From contig JADGJH010000362.1 of the NCBI GenBank assembly GCA_027596945.1, positions 1-20,315 of the forward strand: DNA of 20,315 nt. The letters are read 5' to 3'. The translations under genes and the position numbers were made by a program. The stretch's first letter is position 1; every line of letters starts with the position of its first letter. A model generated the notes under the pieces. The model searched no databases. It saw nothing but the letters and a program-made list of their open reading frames with translations, and was not told where the DNA came from. Shown here one piece after another: positions 19,559 to 20,315 of this stretch. Source of the stretch: Physocladia obscura (taxonomy: Eukaryota; Chytridiomycota; Chytridiomycetes; Chytridiales; Chytriomycetaceae).

Positions 19559-20315
19559 GAACTGTAACCAGTGTTTGTTTTGCCACATTCCTACTTTCAA
19601 ATCTCTTGAAGTAAATTGTAAAATAGGAGAATGAGAACAGGTATAAGGCTCCAATAAGTCATAGAAGCGTAGTAGAAGGGTTACTGGTGGCTGTTTCAGC
19701 ATGAATCAATACTTTATATATCTCAGAACTAAATTACAAGAGTTCAAGATTCAAGAATGAATATAAGTTGAAGTGTAGAGCTTAAAACTGAAAGACTTTC
19801 TTTTATTTAAAATGACCAATAATATAATGAAGGAAAGTGTTGGGTTTAAACAGTTTTTAGAGTTGAAAGAAAAGAAATAATAAAGAATAAAAGACACTTC
19901 AAAAGAAAAATGGTTTGAAAGCAACTGGAAAGTGATAGAAAATTGCTTGGAAATCCCTTGAATTGTTTTTGAGTACTTTAGAATAAAGAAGGCTTGAGAT
20001 AATTCTGGAGAATTCTCATAATGATACATAATAATAAATTTTGGAAATTTGAGAGGTGCTTTTATGAATAATTATGTGTTGTGCAACTTTTTTTAACTCA
20101 AAATGAATTAAGAATTTATAAAATAGACTATTCTAAATTAAGAAAATTTAGAATTCATAATAATTCAAGCAATAAATTGAATATGAAAGGATTGCATTTT
20201 TAAAGTTTGAACATATTTGAAATATATTTTTTATACACATATTGCTGCTTTGGTAACAAATTTTTGCCTGCTGATTTCAAGAAAGCAGCACTGCAGAGAT
20301 TCCAGCTGAGATATG
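19559..20315. other. AT-rich intergenic region at the right end
   Basis: No gene seen on either strand. The only open frames are short and of low complexity. A perfect inverted repeat with 10-bp arms (20130-20139 and 20145-20154) around a 5-base loop is the one clear structure. Confidence 0.6.
20130..20154. repeat. Short perfect inverted repeat (10-bp arms, 5-nt loop)
   Basis: ATTCTAAATT at 20130-20139 and AATTTAGAAT at 20145-20154 are exact reverse complements. AT-only stems of this size are not rare in such AT-rich DNA, so function is doubtful. Confidence 0.6.

Noticed and set aside
1..20315. CRISPR array, operons, insertion sequences or tRNA genes
   Set aside because: No regular spaced repeats, no transposase ORF and no tRNA-like T-loop and acceptor stem were found; the region is spliced eukaryotic DNA.

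Overview
The window is nuclear DNA from an intron-rich eukaryote. Its genes are split by mostly 49-190 nt GT-AG introns, and the DNA between genes is visibly AT-rich. Tight packing, short introns, a fungal-type mitochondrial ribosomal protein and two genes tied to cilia and centrioles (centrin and a SAXO/FAM154-type axonemal microtubule protein) fit best with a flagellated, early-diverging (chytrid-like) fungus. The lineage is an inference. No prokaryotic, viral or CRISPR feature was seen.

Layout. Positions 1-430 hold the 3' flank of SEC24 and an arm of a dispersed repeat. A complete 11-exon SEC24 gene (COPII cargo adaptor) lies on the minus strand at 4996-431. Only 133 bp upstream of it, a divergent three-exon gene for mitochondrial ribosomal protein uL13m runs at 5130-5850. 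The AT-rich gap 5851-6699 contains a roughly 224-bp imperfect foldback repeat. Next comes a four-exon centrin gene (+, 6700-7674), convergent with a six-exon SAXO-type gene (-, 9473-8083). A GC-richer stretch at 9526-9900 has open frames I cannot assign. A transglutaminase-fold protein with an intact Cys-His-Asp triad lies at 11332-10102 (-), and its 3' end is ambiguous. A small unrecognised two-exon ORF is at 11660-11322 (-). A long AT-rich stretch (11661-13139) contains one possible gene remnant. A two-exon seven-transmembrane receptor with class A-like motifs is at 14095-13140 (-). A four-exon SNF2 helicase with an internal RING finger is at 17779-14654 (-). It is divergent from a five-exon SDS22/PPP1R7 leucine-rich repeat gene (+, 18042-19519). 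The last 800 bases are AT-rich with no gene.

How the genes relate. Most are unrelated housekeeping genes: secretion, mitochondrial translation, PP1 regulation, and DNA repair or chromatin. The adjacent centrin and SAXO genes are the one functional theme, basal body and axoneme. Gene models were joined by hand. Every internal exon junction of SEC24, uL13m, centrin, SAXO, the receptor, the helicase and SDS22 keeps frame and restores conserved protein sequence. No single new multi-gene system is evident. The best candidates for something undescribed are the foldback repeat family, the receptor, the unresolved 3' end of the transglutaminase-like gene, and the unassigned GC-rich islands.
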